Part shown: positions 20,101-29,877 of the stretch, piece after piece
Layout of the letters: each line of letters begins with the position of its first letter
Numbering within the stretch: the first letter of the stretch is position 1
Assembly: GCA_963759115.1 (NCBI GenBank)
Contig: CAVWXT010000001.1
Span: 1,302,001 to 1,366,000, forward strand
Length of the DNA: 64,000 nucleotides
Source of the DNA: CAVWXT01 sp963759115
GTDB taxonomy: Bacteria > Planctomycetota > Planctomycetia > Pirellulales > Thermoguttaceae
Direction: 5' to 3'
The notes under the pieces: model-generated
Database searches by the model: none
What the model was told of the DNA's origin: nothing
What the model saw: the letters and a program-made list of their open reading frames with translations, nothing else
Program-made: the position numbers and the translations under genes

Positions 20101-23100
20101 GCGGCGGCCGAGAATCCGCCGCTGCCATTGCCCAAGAGGATGCCCACCGTGCCGCCGTCCCCGTTGGTCACGGCCAGGTCGGCCTTGCCGTCGCCGTTGA
20201 AATCGGCCACGGCCAGGGCGTCGGGCCAATAGCCGCCCGTGGCGAACGTGGTAGCAGCCCCGAATCCGCCGAGGCCATTGCCCTGGAAAATGCTTACCGT
20301 GTTGGTGCCATAGTTGGCCACGGCCAAGTCGAGCTTGCCGTCGCCGTTAAAGTCCGCCGCCCCCAGGGCCATGGGGACGGTGCCCGCGCCGAGGAGAACG
20401 AGGTCGCCGCGTTGAAGGTGCCGTCGCCCTTGCCCGTGAGGATGCCGATCGTGTTGTTCGAGGAGTTGGCCACGGCGAGGTCGAGCTTGCCGTCGCCGTT
20501 GAAGTCGCCGACGACTATGGCCGTCGGCAGACCGGCGCCCGCCGTGCCCGAATTGTAGAGGACGGGGGCGGCGAGCCCGCCCAGGCCGTCGCCCAAGAAG
20601 ATTCCCACCGTGCCGGTGGCATTGTAGTTGGCCACGGCGAGGTCGAGCTTGCCGTCGCCGTTGAAGTCGCCGGACGCGATGGCGTGGGGATTGGGGGCCC
20701 CGGCGCCGTAGTTGTTCCAGTAGGTGGACCACCACTGGGAAGCCGTCGGGTCCCACGGGTAATCGGCAACCACCACGAAATCGCGGACCCACGCGCCGCC
20801 GGCCGTGCCGTCATCGTTGCCGTCGAGCTTCACGCCGCCGCCGGTGATGTTATCCGACACGGTCAGACGATAAACGCCCTCCGGCAACGCATCGGAGAAG
20901 CTGTAATGTCGCCGTGTGCGTGGGGGCGTCGACGTAGGTGGCGCTGGCGATGGGGACGTTCAGGTCGTCGGCCGTGCCCAACAGACCGTCGGGGCCAAGG
21001 CATTGAAGCTTGTAATTGGCCGCGCTATTGGCGTTGGCCACGGTCATGTTGAAGTTGATCGCCAGCGTGGTCATGTTGGCGCCGAGCGACCCGCCCGCGA
21101 TGGAAGGCGTCGTGCTGACCACGATCGGCAGGGAACTCGCCACCGTGATCGGCAGAGCGGGCGAGGTCACCGAAGGCAGCGCGTCGTGCTTCACCGTCAC
21201 GCTGATGTTGAGCAAGCCGGAGTGGACATAAGTGTAGGCCGGGGCGTCGACCTGGTAGTTGCCGCCGCCCAGCGACACCACCGACCCCGGCGACGTGTTG
21301 CCGTCGCCCCAGTTGATGGTCGCCGTGAAGTCGGCTACCGTCTCATTGCCCACTCCCGCCGGGTCGGTAAAGGTGGCCAGGCCGGTGATGGCCGTCAGGG
21401 GCACGCCTCGCTGCGCACCCGTCGGCACTTTCCCGCTCACCACGACTACGTTGGTGAGTTGCTGGTCGGCCACGTTGAAGGTGGTGCTCTTGCTGATGGT
21501 GGTCGTGCCGTCGGTGACCTGCACGCTGAAGGTCGCTCCGCTGAGCTCTTCCACGTAGGTGTGCCCGGCAAACACGTCGAAACCCTGGCCGGGATCGCTC
21601 GGATCGTGTTGTATGATATAACCTGCAGCGCTGGCCGCGGTGCTGACCGTCGTCGGCGTTGTACCGTCGCCCCAGTCGATGGTGGCCGTGTAGTTGCCCA
21701 GGCCGAACGTGTCGAAGTGGGCCAGCAGAACGTTGCTGAAGGGCAACCCTTCCTTCGCCGCCGGCGGCGTCAAGGTGATCTCGGGCGTCGCGGCCACGAC
21801 CATCGTGACAACCGCACTCTGGCCCTCGACGCCGGCCATGTCGCTAACGCGGGCGCGGAGATGGTAGGTGCCATCGGTCAGCGAGGAGGTTGGCGTGAAC
21901 GTGGCCGTGCCGCCGCTGACGGTTGCAGTAAGGTAGCCAATCTCGCCGCCCGTGAAGGCGCCGTCATTGTTGAGGTCCACGTCGAGATACGCCGTCGTGC
22001 CGTTCGCAACGCCCGGGGCTGCTTCCGTAGCGGTCATGGTCGCCGACGGCGTGGTGCTGCTGGTGACCGCCGGGGCCGTCAGGGTGACGACCGGGGCCAC
22101 GAACCCCGCCACCGGCGCCGAGAACTTGGCGAGGAAGCCGTTATTGCCGGCGGCCAGCGTACCCGTGAGGTTGAACGTGCCCCCGCTGGGGTCCAAGTTC
22201 GCCGTGCCCTCGAACTGGCCGGTCGTGTAAACGCTGCCATCATAGGCGACGGTGATGCCTTGGGAGAGGTTATCAATGCGTCCCAAGGGGTCCGTGGCGT
22301 TTGAACCGGTGGCCCCGGCCCAGAGGAAATTACCGGCCGAGTCCAGTCGGGCCACGAAAGTCCCTTCGTTGCCGGCACTCGTCAGATTGGACGTGCCCAA
22401 ACCGGGGTCAAAATCGACCGTGCCCTGGAACTCGCCGGCGAGGTAGACGCTTCCGTCGGGACCTACCGCGACACCCTGCCCCCAGTCATCGCCGGTTCCG
22501 CCGATGCTCTTCGCCCAGGTAAAGTCACCGAACGAGGTCAACTTGACCACGTAGATGTCGCCCAGCCCGGCGCTGGTCAGACTCGTGTCGGAAACGCTCG
22601 GGTCAAAATCGCAGGTATCCTCGAAGCGGCCGGTGGCGTAGACGCTCCCGTCCGACGCTACGGCAATCCCATAGACATCGTCATAGCCGGTGCCGCTTGT
22701 GCCTTTCACCCAGACGAAGTTGCCCGCAGAGTCCAGCTTGGCGATGTAGGTGTCCTCAAGACCGGCACTGGTGAGCTGAAGCGTGCCCGGACCGGAGCCG
22801 AAGTCGGCCGTGCCGGAGAAGTTCCCGGCGGCCAAGATACTCCCGTCGGCGTCCACGGCAACCGCGATGCCGTTGGCGGCGCCGCCGCTGGCGGCGATGT
22901 TCGCAGCCCAGACCACGTTGCCCGCCGAGTCCAACTTGGAAATATAGGCGTCTTGCTGGCCAGTGGGGGCGGTCAGATCCAACGTGCCGAAGTGTACCGT
23001 GCCGTTGAACTGGCCCGTCACGCCGACGCTTCCGTCAGCCGCCACGGCAATGCCGTTGCCGCCTGCCGCGCCGAGAGTGCCGCCCACGTCCTTCACCCAA

Positions 23101-24042
23101 GCCAACGCGCCTGTGGAGTCCAGCTTGGAGACGAACGCATCTTGGGTGCCCTGGCTGGTAATCGACGCGGTGCCGGCGCCGGGATCGAAGTCGACCGTGC
23201 CCGCGAAAGCGCCGGCGGTGTAGACGCTGCCGTCAGCCCCGACGGCAATGGCGCCGGGCGCATTCCAGAAGCCCGTGAAGTCCTTGGCCCATACCAGCGC
23301 CCCGGCGGAACTGTACTTGGCCACGAACGTGGCCGGACCACTGGCGGTCAAGTTGTAAGTGCCCGGGCCGTTGTCGAAGTCCTTGGTGCCGTCCATGGTG
23401 CCTGCCACATAGACGTTCCCCGAAGCGTCGGTGGTCACCAGGCTGGCGTAGGAGGGCGTGTTTCCGGCGTAGTAGCTGGTAACGTTGGCCAGATTTTGGG
23501 CCCAGCCGAAGGACGGCGCGGCGCCGAATAGGCCCGCGTCGCGGGTGGAGTCGGTCTGGCCGGCGGAGACTGTGAACATGTCGGTCACGCCGGCGGCAGT
23601 CGGATCGCTGTCGACCGTACGGTCGCTGCCGACCTTCTGGAGCGTGAAGGTGTAGCCGACCGGCGCGGAAGACCTCGTAGTAGTTCAGGCCTTCCAGCAG
23701 CCCGCTGAACGCATAATGCCCCGCGGCGTCGGTAATGGCGGTGCCGCGCAGCACGTCGTCGGCGTTGCCGATGGTGGTGTCGGTCGAAGAATAAATCTGG
23801 ACGACTGCCCCCGCCACGCGCGGCTCGCCGGTGGCGCGAATGCCGTCGTGATTGACGTCTTGCCAAACCAGACCGCTCACGCCCACCGACAATAGCTGCC
23901 GGTTCTCCAGCGGTTCGAATCGCAAGGCGCGGCCGGGAAGCTTGCGTCGCCGCGTCTGCCCAACTCCTGCTGAGCTTAGGGACCCGAGAATGTCTGATTG
24001 CCAACGTGAACTCGAACAAGGACGTCGGGAGATGGTCGACAC
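11192..24042 (-). CDS. Giant secreted multidomain protein (~4,280 residues) with LEPR-XLL-like start and C-terminal zinc-protease motif
   Basis: Read through seven one-base frameshifts (near 23667, 20902, 20395, 17177, 14919, 13040 and 12742), one gene spans 12.85 kb. Domains in order are: a FEPLENRQLLS planctomycete N-terminal motif; an SD-repeat B-like domain (VWQDVNHDGIRATGEP); about seven SBBP propeller repeats; PKD-like domains (ATIDWGDGTT); FG-GAP/VCBS repeats (DFNGDGKLDLAVAN); parallel beta-helix segments (TIQNSTISGNTA) with CSLREA-like modules; six Ig-like repeats of about 107 residues; a second FG-GAP block (DFNGDGTSDVLWQN); then a matrixin-like end with EHELGHIAGFDD. GTG 24042 is chosen because GGAGGA lies nine bases upstream and it precedes the LEPR motif. 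It is probably cell-surface or secreted; whether the protease site is active is unknown. Confidence 0.8.
12950..14530 (-). repeat. Tandem ~321-bp Ig-like coding repeats
   Basis: Inside the giant gene, units of about 107 codons (starting SVTINQA and ending STSTDN-V-YD) recur about six times with a 321-base period. Neighbouring units are nearly identical in DNA (compare 13597-13710 with 13918-14031), implying recent duplication or gene conversion. Collapse or expansion of these units in assembly is possible. Confidence 0.8.
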
Positions 24043-24468
24043 GGGAGCAGTCCTCCATTTGCACAATGGGTCCACGAGTGACCCCCGCGTCCACCCCGTG
24101 CAATGCACGGGGATCGGCACGGACGGGTCGTACGAGCGTCTGTTCCGCTGATCCGGCGGAATCTATTCCGCATAGGGAAAATACCGGTTCCCCGATCAGA
24201 CAACTACCTATTGTGCTTGTCCACTACAACCGTGTCAACAATTTGGGGCGTGCGGTCTCACCCCGGACGAATATCCTAGTCCTGCGAGGGGGAAATCCCG
24301 CCAGAATTGGCACCAGAGAGGGGGAAAGGTGAGAAAGCACGAACGGACGAGAATCCGCCGTGCGGCGCAGAAACGCCCCCGTCGAGAGTCCGTCCGCCTT
24401 GGGAGTGCGGCGATTTATCAGCCTTTTTCTAGGGCTTATTAATTTTACCTTCTGTCGGCGGGGGCAGG
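24043..24468. other. Spacer upstream of the giant gene
   Basis: No gene is supported in these 426 bases. They should hold the promoter of the giant gene, but I see no convincing -35/-10 pair. From 24405 on, the sequence belongs to the inverted repeat that flanks the insertion sequence. Confidence 0.4.
24407..24440. repeat. Left copy of 34-bp inverted repeat flanking the IS
   Basis: This 34-base segment (ending TCTAGGGCTTATT) is the reverse complement, with two mismatches, of 26516-26549. The pair encloses the insertion sequence. The outer end carries the GCGGCGAT motif of a local palindrome family (see 26565-26670). Confidence 0.85.
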
Positions 24469-26374
24469 CTACCGGAAGCGGAAGTCGAGTTCGAATCCAT
24501 AGAGCCAGGGGATGCCTGGCGCGACGCCTTCGGCCCTGAGCTTGGCCGGCAAGTCTTCGTACTCGGCCCGCAGGCGTTCCGCGTTAGGAGCATTGTAGTA
24601 GGTAACGAGGATGGTATTGTCCTTCACGCGGATGTCGCCGTCCAGTCCGCGGAAGATATCGGACGCCAAGTGTCTGGCATCCCAGTGTGCGAAGGGCTCT
24701 CCAAGTCGCTTGCGGAACTGATGGATCACGGTCTGCGCCACCAAGGCCGTCGTCATTTGGCCGTAACGGATGTTGGTGTTCATCGTGCCCGCCCGTCTCC
24801 AACCTAACGACTGGTCGAAGTTGAAGAACTCCTCGATGTGCCAGCGATGGGGATAATCGCGGGTGAGGGCGTCGAGCGGATCGCGGTTGGTGGTGGAGAA
24901 GAAGCCGTTGAACTGCCAATCCTCGGGGCGCTCTCCCTGGCGTTGCACGAGTTCGTAGTACGGGCCGCCGCGGCTATGGTGGGGCGTGTAGCGCAGGACT
25001 GCCGTGGCGTAGCCCGCCCAATGGGGCTTAAATACCGCGGCCGGAATCTGCCGCCAGCGCTTCCGGTCGCTCTGCCGGTTGGGGATGGGCGTGATGAGGT
25101 CGAAGGAGGTCTCCGTATGGACGTAGTCTACCAGTTCCACGGCGAAGTGCTCCGTGTCGGCGGCCACCAACGTGTGCTCCGGCAGCGGCGCGAGGATTTC
25201 CCCGGCCATGCGCAGCAACTCAGGCGTCGCCTGGCTCACGGTCCGGGCGGAATTGGCCACCGTGAAACACAGCGGCTGCGCGCTGTCGCCATCCAGGCAG
25301 AAGAAGGTCTGCGCCGTCTTGATGGGCCGGGAGCCGCTCTCCTTCTGGCGCTGCCATGTGCCGCTGGCTGTAGCTCGGCGCACGGTGCGGGTCGATCAGC
25401 AGCAGTTTTCCTTGGTAATGCCCGGAGGCACGGCGGAGTTTCCCCAAGGCCACCTGCAGTTCCTGGGTGTGGGCCACGCTCGCGCCGCCCAGCACCTCAT
25501 GCACCGTAGTGTCCTCCGCCAGGAAGGGCAGTCCGTTGAGGGTCTCGAAGCCGCGGAGCGTCAAGCAACGCCCCGCGCGGAGCCCGTTGCTGCACAGCGC
25601 CGCTTCATGCACCAGTTGCAGCGCCAGGCGCGGTTCGATCCGCTCGGCGGGCTGTTGCGTCCAGGCGCGGAGCAGGTCCCACGTCCCCAGCCGCAGGTGT
25701 TCTGCGACCAACAGCCAGAGGCCCGCCATGTTGTCGCTGATCTTATCGGCCAGCCGCTGGCGGACGCCGCGTTCAATGCTCCTCGGATCGCCTTCGACGT
25801 GCTGGACCAGTTTGTGAGTGAGCCGCGCCTCGACGGGTTCGCTTTCCGGCCTGGGGCGGAACCTGTGGAGTTTTTTTTTGCAGGCCGTACTCGGCCAGCA
25901 CCCTTTCCACGCTGCGGATGCTGATCGTCCAACCGCTCTGCACGAGCTTTTGGGCGATCACCTGCGGCGAAGCCTCGGGATCCAGGAAGCGGTGCCGCAC
26001 CACTTGGCGGACAACTTCCGCCGTGCGGCGGTAATGGGTTTTCGGGCCGCGCTTCTGATTGTCCAGCGCCCGCGCGCCCTGTTTGGCGAAGGCGGTGCGG
26101 AGTTGGAAGTAGCGCTGGCGGCTATAGCCGAACTTGCGGGCGGCCTGGAGTGGCCCCAGGCCGTCGCATTCCCCTTCCGTGAGCATCAGCAGTTTTGGGG
26201 TGATATGGTCGTCGTCGGGGACCTTCAATTGACCGGCGAGGCCGACCAGGACGTGTTTCTTCCGATCGAACTGTGCCATGTCTGCCTCCTCCATAAACGC
26301 AGTGGGCTTGCCCGGCCGCGCGGCCGGTTCTTCTGCCAAGATGATAACAGGAAGGGGCACAAAAGGCTAATTAA
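24439..26374 (-). mobile_element. Insertion sequence (~1.94 kb) with DDE transposase
   Basis: One transposase gene fills the element. Imperfect terminal inverted repeats are proposed at 24439-24457 (TTAATTTTACCTTCTGTC) and 26358-26374 (reverse complement TTAATTAGCCTTTTGTG). No clear target duplication is visible, and the ends could be off by a few bases. A further pair of inverted repeats (24407-24440 and 26516-26549) lies outside. The family was not assigned. Confidence 0.65.
24469..26279 (-). CDS. DDE transposase with N-terminal helix-turn-helix, two frameshifts
   Basis: Corrected length is about 602 residues. The N-terminal part has a helix-turn-helix region (AARKFGYSRQRYFQLRTAF) and a second DNA-binding-like region. 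The catalytic part shows LLLIDPHR, VAADTEHF and HRWHIEEFFNF, spaced as expected for a D-D-E triad of an IS4/IS1634-like transposase. ATG 26279 follows GGAGGAGG. The frame breaks at a run of nine A on the coding strand (25871-25879) and at about 25357 (one extra G). An eight-A reading restores the first break; since IS elements can use A-runs for slippage, that break may be functional. The second has no slippery sequence and looks like error or decay. Confidence 0.75.
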
Positions 26375-26445
26375 ATATGGCGGATTATGCCTCATTACCT
26401 AACCATTTGCTGCGTATAGACTTACATTATCCGCCATTTTAATTA
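26368..26445. repeat. AT-rich inverted repeat at the IS right end
   Basis: TAATTAAATATGGCGGATTATG (26368-26389) is nearly the reverse complement of 26425-26445 (two differences). It overlaps the proposed right IS end and lies upstream of the transposase start, so it could hold its promoter or be part of the IS end. Confidence 0.6.
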
Positions 26446-26515
26446 GTCTATCAAGTGCCCGGCGTGGCCAGTATCGCGACAAGAACCGGACGGCTTGCTA
26501 TGATAGGGGCCAATC

Positions 26516-26549
26516 AATAAGCCCTAGAAAAAGGCTGATTTATCGCCGC
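26516..26549. repeat. Right copy of the 34-bp inverted repeat flanking the IS
   Basis: Reverse complement of 24407-24440 with two mismatches (begins AATAAGCCCTAGAAAAAGG). Together the two copies bound a 2.14-kb unit containing the IS. Confidence 0.85.
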
Positions 26550-26564
26550 TTTCTTTCCGTTTGG

Positions 26565-26670
26565 TTTTGGAGTGCGGCGATTAATCGCCGCTTGTCTTGC
26601 GTATGGCAGCCGATGAGAGGCCGTTTCAGTCCTGCCACGAAAAGCGGCGATGAATCGCCGCACTCCAAAA
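26565..26670. repeat. Paired GCGGCGATTAATCGCCGC palindromes
   Basis: Arm 26565-26593 and arm 26642-26670 are reverse complements with one difference, and each is itself a palindrome built on GCGGCGAT-ATCGCCGC. It lies between the IS and the 3' end of the cytochrome gene and may end transcription of the latter. The same GCGGCGAT core starts both IS-flanking repeats. Confidence 0.8.
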
Positions 26671-26722
26671 ATGCGGTAAGGGCGGACGGACTCTCGATCG
26701 CCCGTCAACGGCTGCGGGTCCC

Positions 26723-28135
26723 TCACAGACACCGCAGGAAAACGACCAGATCGTGCTTCTCTTCTTGCGTGAGCTTCGTCTCCAGCACGAGGTTGAAGAA
26801 CTCGACGGTGTCCTCCAAGGTGAGCAACCGCCCATCGTGCAGATAGGGCGGCGAGTCTTTGAGGCCCCGCAAGGGGAACGTCTTGATCGGACCATCGGCC
26901 GACGCCATCCGACCGTTGATCATTTGCGGCTTGAAGAACCGCTCCGTCCGCAGGTTGTGCATCAGGTTGTCGGTGTAGTACGGCGGCTGGTGGCAGGGAG
27001 TACACCGGGCCTTGCCCAAGAAGAGTTCCTGGCCGTGCATCTCGGCCTTCGTGGCCTTCTTCGGTTCGAGCGTTCCGAAGATGCCGAGCTTCGGCGCCGG
27101 CGGGAAGTCGAGAATGTCCTGGAACTCGGCCATGAAGTGGACCTGGCTTCCCCGCTCCAGAATGTTCACGCCCTTCTTCGTGGCGATCACCGGATCGCCG
27201 TCGAAGTAAGCGGCGCGCTGCTCGAACTCGGTGAAGTCCTCGACGCTCTTCATCGCCCGCTGCGAACCGAAGAGACGCTGGATGTTCACTCCCCGCAGCG
27301 AGGGCGTATCGAGCCGGTGGCGGAACTCCTGCGGGCGGATGTCGCCAACCAAGTGCGTGGCGGCGTTCGTATGGCCGTTCACGTGGCAGTCGAAACAGGC
27401 CACGCCCAGGCTGGGCTTGACTGACCGCCGATCTTCCGTGGCGTTGAACTGCTGCTGCGGGAACGGGGTCACCAGCAGCCGCAAACCCTCCAATTGCTTC
27501 GGATTCAGCTTCCCGTTGAACAACGCGAAGTAGTTGTCCAAGGTCACGACCTTCCCTTGGGAAACGTCGCCCAAGTCGGGCCGCGTGGTGAGATAGATCG
27601 GCGGCGGCAACTCGGGCAGGAGATGCTTGGGCAGGTCGAAGTCGAGGTCGAAACGGGTCAAGTCCCGGCCGGTCTGCTTCAGGACCTCGTCGATCTGATC
27701 CTGCGGGAAGACCATTCCGCCCTCGGCATGATTCGGATGCGGCAGGGGCAGGAATCCCTTGGGCCACAGGCCTTTCTCCCGGATGTCTTCCGGCGACATG
27801 GCCCCCAGTTCTTGCCACGACGAGACGCCGGCCGGCACTTTCGCCCGCACCCCTTCTTGAACCGGCTTTCCGCGGGACATGGCGACGCCTTGGGCCGGTC
27901 GGTCGGCCAGGTCGTACCGCTCCGCGAGAAGCTGTTTTTGTCGGGCAAGAATCTGCGGTTTTGCCTCCTTCATCCTGGTCATCACGGCGTCGAACGGCTC
28001 GTGAATGTCGATGGGCATGTAACTGCTGGGTTGTTCTGCGCCAACCACGTTCAGCAGTCCCACAAAACCGCCGATGGCGACAACAGCAAGAATCGCTCGT
28101 GCAGTTCGTCCGCCGAAAGAACTCTGGAACTTCAT
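26723..28135 (-). CDS. Di-haem cytochrome c peroxidase-like secreted protein
   Basis: A 470-residue exported protein. It begins with a signal peptide (MKFQSSFGGRTARAILAVVA, cleaved near VVGAEQ). Two haem-binding motifs are visible, CFDCH and CTPCH. The C-terminal SPPYLHDGRLLTLEDTVEFFN block is typical of the MauG / bacterial di-haem cytochrome c peroxidase superfamily. ATG 28135 follows GGGAGGA at good spacing and starts at the signal peptide; the longer frame to 28288 is rejected. Expected role: periplasmic peroxide reduction or oxidation of an unknown substrate. A candidate promoter lies at 28260-28288. The gene is intact. Confidence 0.83.
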   Translation of the reverse strand: MKFQSSFGGRTARAILAVVAIGGFVGLLNVVGAEQPSSYMPIDIHEPFDAVMTRMKEAKPQILARQKQLLAERYDLADRPAQGVAMSRGKPVQEGVRAKVPAGVSSWQELGAMSPEDIREKGLWPKGFLPLPHPNHAEGGMVFPQDQIDEVLKQTGRDLTRFDLDFDLPKHLLPELPPPIYLTTRPDLGDVSQGKVVTLDNYFALFNGKLNPKQLEGLRLLVTPFPQQQFNATEDRRSVKPSLGVACFDCHVNGHTNAATHLVGDIRPQEFRHRLDTPSLRGVNIQRLFGSQRAMKSVEDFTEFEQRAAYFDGDPVIATKKGVNILERGSQVHFMAEFQDILDFPPAPKLGIFGTLEPKKATKAEMHGQELFLGKARCTPCHQPPYYTDNLMHNLRTERFFKPQMINGRMASADGPIKTFPLRGLKDSPPYLHDGRLLTLEDTVEFFNLVLETKLTQEEKHDLVVFLRCL

Positions 28136-28495
28136 CGCAAGGTCCTCCCATCCCCAACAAAGAAGAGGTTTGAGCCGACCGATGCACGTTGGGGAGACAG
28201 TGCCGCGGCGCTCCAGCCGATTCCAGCAACGGGGTTCAAGCACCCCGTGCATCGCTGGTATCAGACACCGTTGCCCACCCTGTGTCAATCCGTCGGGGGG
28301 TCAGAAGTTTCCCTACCCCACGTTACGTTATGGGCAGTGGGATTTCGACCAGGAGGCCAATCGCGGTCCGCAAGGCAATCCTGTTCATGGGTGGCAGCGT
28401 CGAATCCGTCGCAGGCCGCACTTTTCTCGGGAGGAACTGGCCGTCGGCGCCGAGGACCGCTTGGGCGTCCGTGGCGAATTTCGCGGTAGCGCCGG
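28136..28495. other. 360-base spacer between PPIase and cytochrome genes
   Basis: No gene is supported. The part next to the cytochrome gene holds a promoter candidate (28260-28288) and a leader of about 118 bases. The part next to the PPIase stop shows some coding-like base usage but no start or family match. Confidence 0.45.
28260..28288 (-). promoter_or_regulatory. Candidate sigma-70-type promoter of the cytochrome gene
   Basis: On the minus strand TTGACA (28288-28283), a 17-base spacer, then TCTGAT (28265-28260; 4 of 6 matches to TATAAT). Motif match only. Confidence 0.4.
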
Positions 28496-29807
28496 CTACC
28501 GCCGCAGCGGCTGCTGTTGCGGCGGGGTCGCCATTTGCGATTTGGCCGCGTCGTCGTCGAAGACGGTCCACACCGGCGTTCGAGCCTCCAGTTTGGCCAT
28601 GTATTCGCGCAACCGCTTGTCGGAACGTTCTTGGACGATCTTCTTCTTGATGTCGTCGTGCGCCGCTGAGAAGGGCTTGACCGTGGTTTCTTCGCGCTCG
28701 GTGACGCGAATGATGTGGAACCCGGTGGGGCCCTCGATGATCGGACTCAATTGCCCCACCGGCCGAGTGAACAATTCCTGGTCGAGTGCCTCACAGACGA
28801 GGGACCCCTTCGAGGTCCACTTCCATTGGCCGCCGTCGGCCGCCGAGACGCCGTCGGAACCGGCTTTGGCCACGTCGGCAAACGGGGCACCGTTCCAAAC
28901 CTGGGTGCCCAACCGTGCGATGGCGTCGTAAGCCGCACCCTTGTCGGGATACTTCGAGAAGCTGACCATCAGTTCCTCCCACCGGGCGCGGGTCGGCGTC
29001 GTGAAATCGCCCTTGTGCTGGCGATAGTAGACCATCAATTGATCGAGCGTAGGTTCCTCCTCGGGCTTGACCTGCATCCGTTTCCATTCCTCGGCCAGCA
29101 CGACCTCCGAGAACGCCCGCTTCTCCCGCTCCAACGACGTGCCCAGCGCACGGAGCTTTTGATCGAACTCGCGGGTCGTGGTGACCCCGGCCTTTTTCAT
29201 CATCTTTTCCAGTTCGACGTCCTCAAAGTGTTTGTTCAGTTGCTGCTCGACGTGCGACCAGCCCTCAGCCGGAATCCCGCGTTTGGCGTCCTGGAAGATC
29301 AGCTTGGTTTCAATGAGGGGCTTCAGCCGCTGCCGGATCAAGGCCTGGCGAAACTCTTCCAACTGGCTGGGCGGAATGCGATCCTTGTTCGCTTCCAGGA
29401 TTCCGTTGACCGCGCCGGCCACTTCGCTCTCCAAAATCGCGTCGGAGCCGACGCGGGCGATAATGCGGCTGCCGTCGCAGGGCTTCACCTCGCCGGCGGG
29501 CAGCACGTCGGCCGCAGGCGCCTGCGATGACGCCGAACGCTGGCCCGGCGGCGCCCACGGCGACATCTCGGCCGGGCCGCTGCCGGGCCAAGCCGCAGGA
29601 CGCGACGCCGGCGCGGGCTGGATCGGCGGACCGGGAGTCACCGGCCGCTCCCACGAGCCCGGCGACACGGGCGACATGGGAGCGTTTCCCAAGCCATTTC
29701 CAAGGCTATTGCCGCGCCAGGTCTTGCGCAGGGCAGACCTGCACGACCGCGACGGTCGCTGCGAGCGTGCCGATCAAGTGCTGCCAATAAGATCGTTGCT
29801 GCCGCAC
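28496..29807 (-). CDS. Parvulin-type (PpiC/SurA-like) peptidyl-prolyl isomerase, exported, one frameshift
   Basis: The SurA-like chaperone helices are visible (ESEVAGAVNGILEANKD, LIETKLIFQDAKRG), followed by a parvulin PPIase region with GQLSPIIEGPTGFHIIRVTER. From 29692 down the frame is open. Upstream, a GTG at 29807 in another frame starts a signal-like peptide (RQQRSYWQHLIGTLAATVAVVQV) that runs into a TAG unless one base is changed near 29730. Joining them gives about 436 residues with a Pro/Ala-rich linker. Role: folding of exported proteins. The exact start is inferred. Confidence 0.72.
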
Positions 29808-29877
29808 GAGAGCCGTATCCCCAACGAACGTTGTCGGTGCGGATGGTTCACAATCGGGCGGGATTATAGACAGGAAC

